Shown here in pieces: positions 6,177 to 6,604 of a stretch of 6,604 nucleotides of DNA; the first letter of the stretch is position 1, and each line of letters starts with the position of its first letter. The DNA is from DAISIL01 sp036822015. Its GTDB lineage: Bacteria > Bacteroidota > Bacteroidia > Cytophagales > Bernardetiaceae. Position numbers and translations under genes: made by a program. Location: assembly GCA_036822015.1 (NCBI GenBank), contig DAISIL010000105.1, forward strand, positions 1-6,604, written 5' to 3'. The notes beneath the pieces were generated by a model that worked only from the letters and a program-made list of their open reading frames with translations, made no database searches and was not told the origin of the DNA.

Positions 6177-6604
6177 GGACTGTTATTTTTATTTTTCCGG
6201 TTACCGCGCTGTCTATCAGCGTGGCTTTGTATTCCTTCAACTTTTCGATTTGCTTTTGCTGCAAGGAAATCGCCTGATCTATTTTAGCGGATTGGGTTTC
6301 TAAATAATCATAAATAGCTTCCTGCTCTTTAATTGGGGGTAGAATAATAGGCATAGTCTTTAAAACATCCTGACTCAATGATGCTCTTGTAACTAAATTC
6401 ATTTCTTTAGTAAAAAAGCTTCTATGAATTTGACATCTAAAATAATACTTAGAAAATCCTTTAAATAAATAGTTTCTTGAAGGTCTAAACCTTATTAAAA
6501 ATCCAGCAAAAGTTGAGTTTTTTATAGTTTCAAAACAAACGGAGCTAAAACCAACTTCATCAATAGTTTCAGAAGTTCTGGTGAATAATATATCTCCTTC
6601 TCTT
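6166..6604 (-). CDS. hsdS: Type I restriction-modification specificity subunit HsdS, C-terminal part (partial)
   Basis: The reading frame is open to the right window edge, so the start and the first recognition domain are missing; the visible 145 residues are the C-terminal end. They begin with REGDILFTRTSETIDEVG, the typical late part of a target recognition domain. Visible residues 72-95 (TRASLSQDVLKT followed by ILPPIKEQ) mark the end of that domain. The conserved helix and coiled-coil spacer then runs from EAIYDYLETQSAKIDQAI to KEYKATLIDSAVTGKI. HsdS binds the bipartite DNA target and holds the two HsdM subunits. An internal Met at 6402 could be taken as a start, but homology continues upstream without a stop, so that start is rejected. 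The recognition region is strikingly AT-rich (about 27% GC over 6421-6600) compared with hsdR. hsdM is expected further upstream. Confidence 0.93.
   Translation of the reverse strand, partial: REGDILFTRTSETIDEVGFSSVCFETIKNSTFAGFLIRFRPSRNYLFKGFSKYYFRCQIHRSFFTKEMNLVTRASLSQDVLKTMPIILPPIKEQEAIYDYLETQSAKIDQAISLQQKQIEKLKEYKATLIDSAVTGKIKITVHDQ

Overview
The window looks like chromosomal DNA of a Bacteroidota bacterium, possibly of the Saprospiria/Cytophagia type; the exact lineage is my inference. The evidence is a secreted protein built from tandem Ig-like repeats of the kind common in gliding or type IX-secreting Bacteroidota, a TTG-N19-TAnnTTTG promoter in front of it, start codons without clear Shine-Dalgarno sequences, and a small lipoprotein with an N-terminal lipobox.

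Layout, left to right. (1) Positions 1-1526, minus strand: the first 508 residues of a large exported repeat protein, open at the window edge, with a signal peptide and six Ig-like domains of about 80 residues. (2) Positions 1527-1818: an AT-rich divergent intergenic region with a good Bacteroidota promoter for the repeat protein and a weaker candidate for mazG. (3) Positions 1819-2631, plus strand: mazG, a complete nucleoside triphosphate pyrophosphohydrolase. (4) Positions 2607-3164, minus strand: a small putative lipoprotein of unknown function whose 3' end overlaps the 3' end of mazG by 25 bp. A strong inverted repeat lies just beyond the mazG stop codon. (5) Positions 3204-6176, minus strand: hsdR, the complete restriction/translocase subunit of a type I restriction-modification system. 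(6) Positions 6166-6604, minus strand: the C-terminal 145 residues of HsdS, the specificity subunit, open at the right edge and overlapping the hsdR start by 11 bp.

The minus-strand genes hsdS, hsdR and the lipoprotein gene are closely packed (11-bp overlap, then a 39-bp gap) and could form one transcript. HsdM is not in the window and is expected beyond position 6604. HsdS reads the target sequence, HsdM would methylate it, and HsdR translocates and cuts unmodified DNA. MazG is a housekeeping nucleotide-pool enzyme, and the repeat protein is a separate envelope or extracellular function; I see no sequence evidence linking either to the restriction system. The most notable signals are the regular cysteine-paired repeat array, its divergent first domain with an acidic DxDxDG loop, the sharp AT-rich shift inside the HsdS recognition region, and the overlapping convergent mazG/lipoprotein ends with an embedded hairpin. 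I do not see a clearly novel multi-gene system here.
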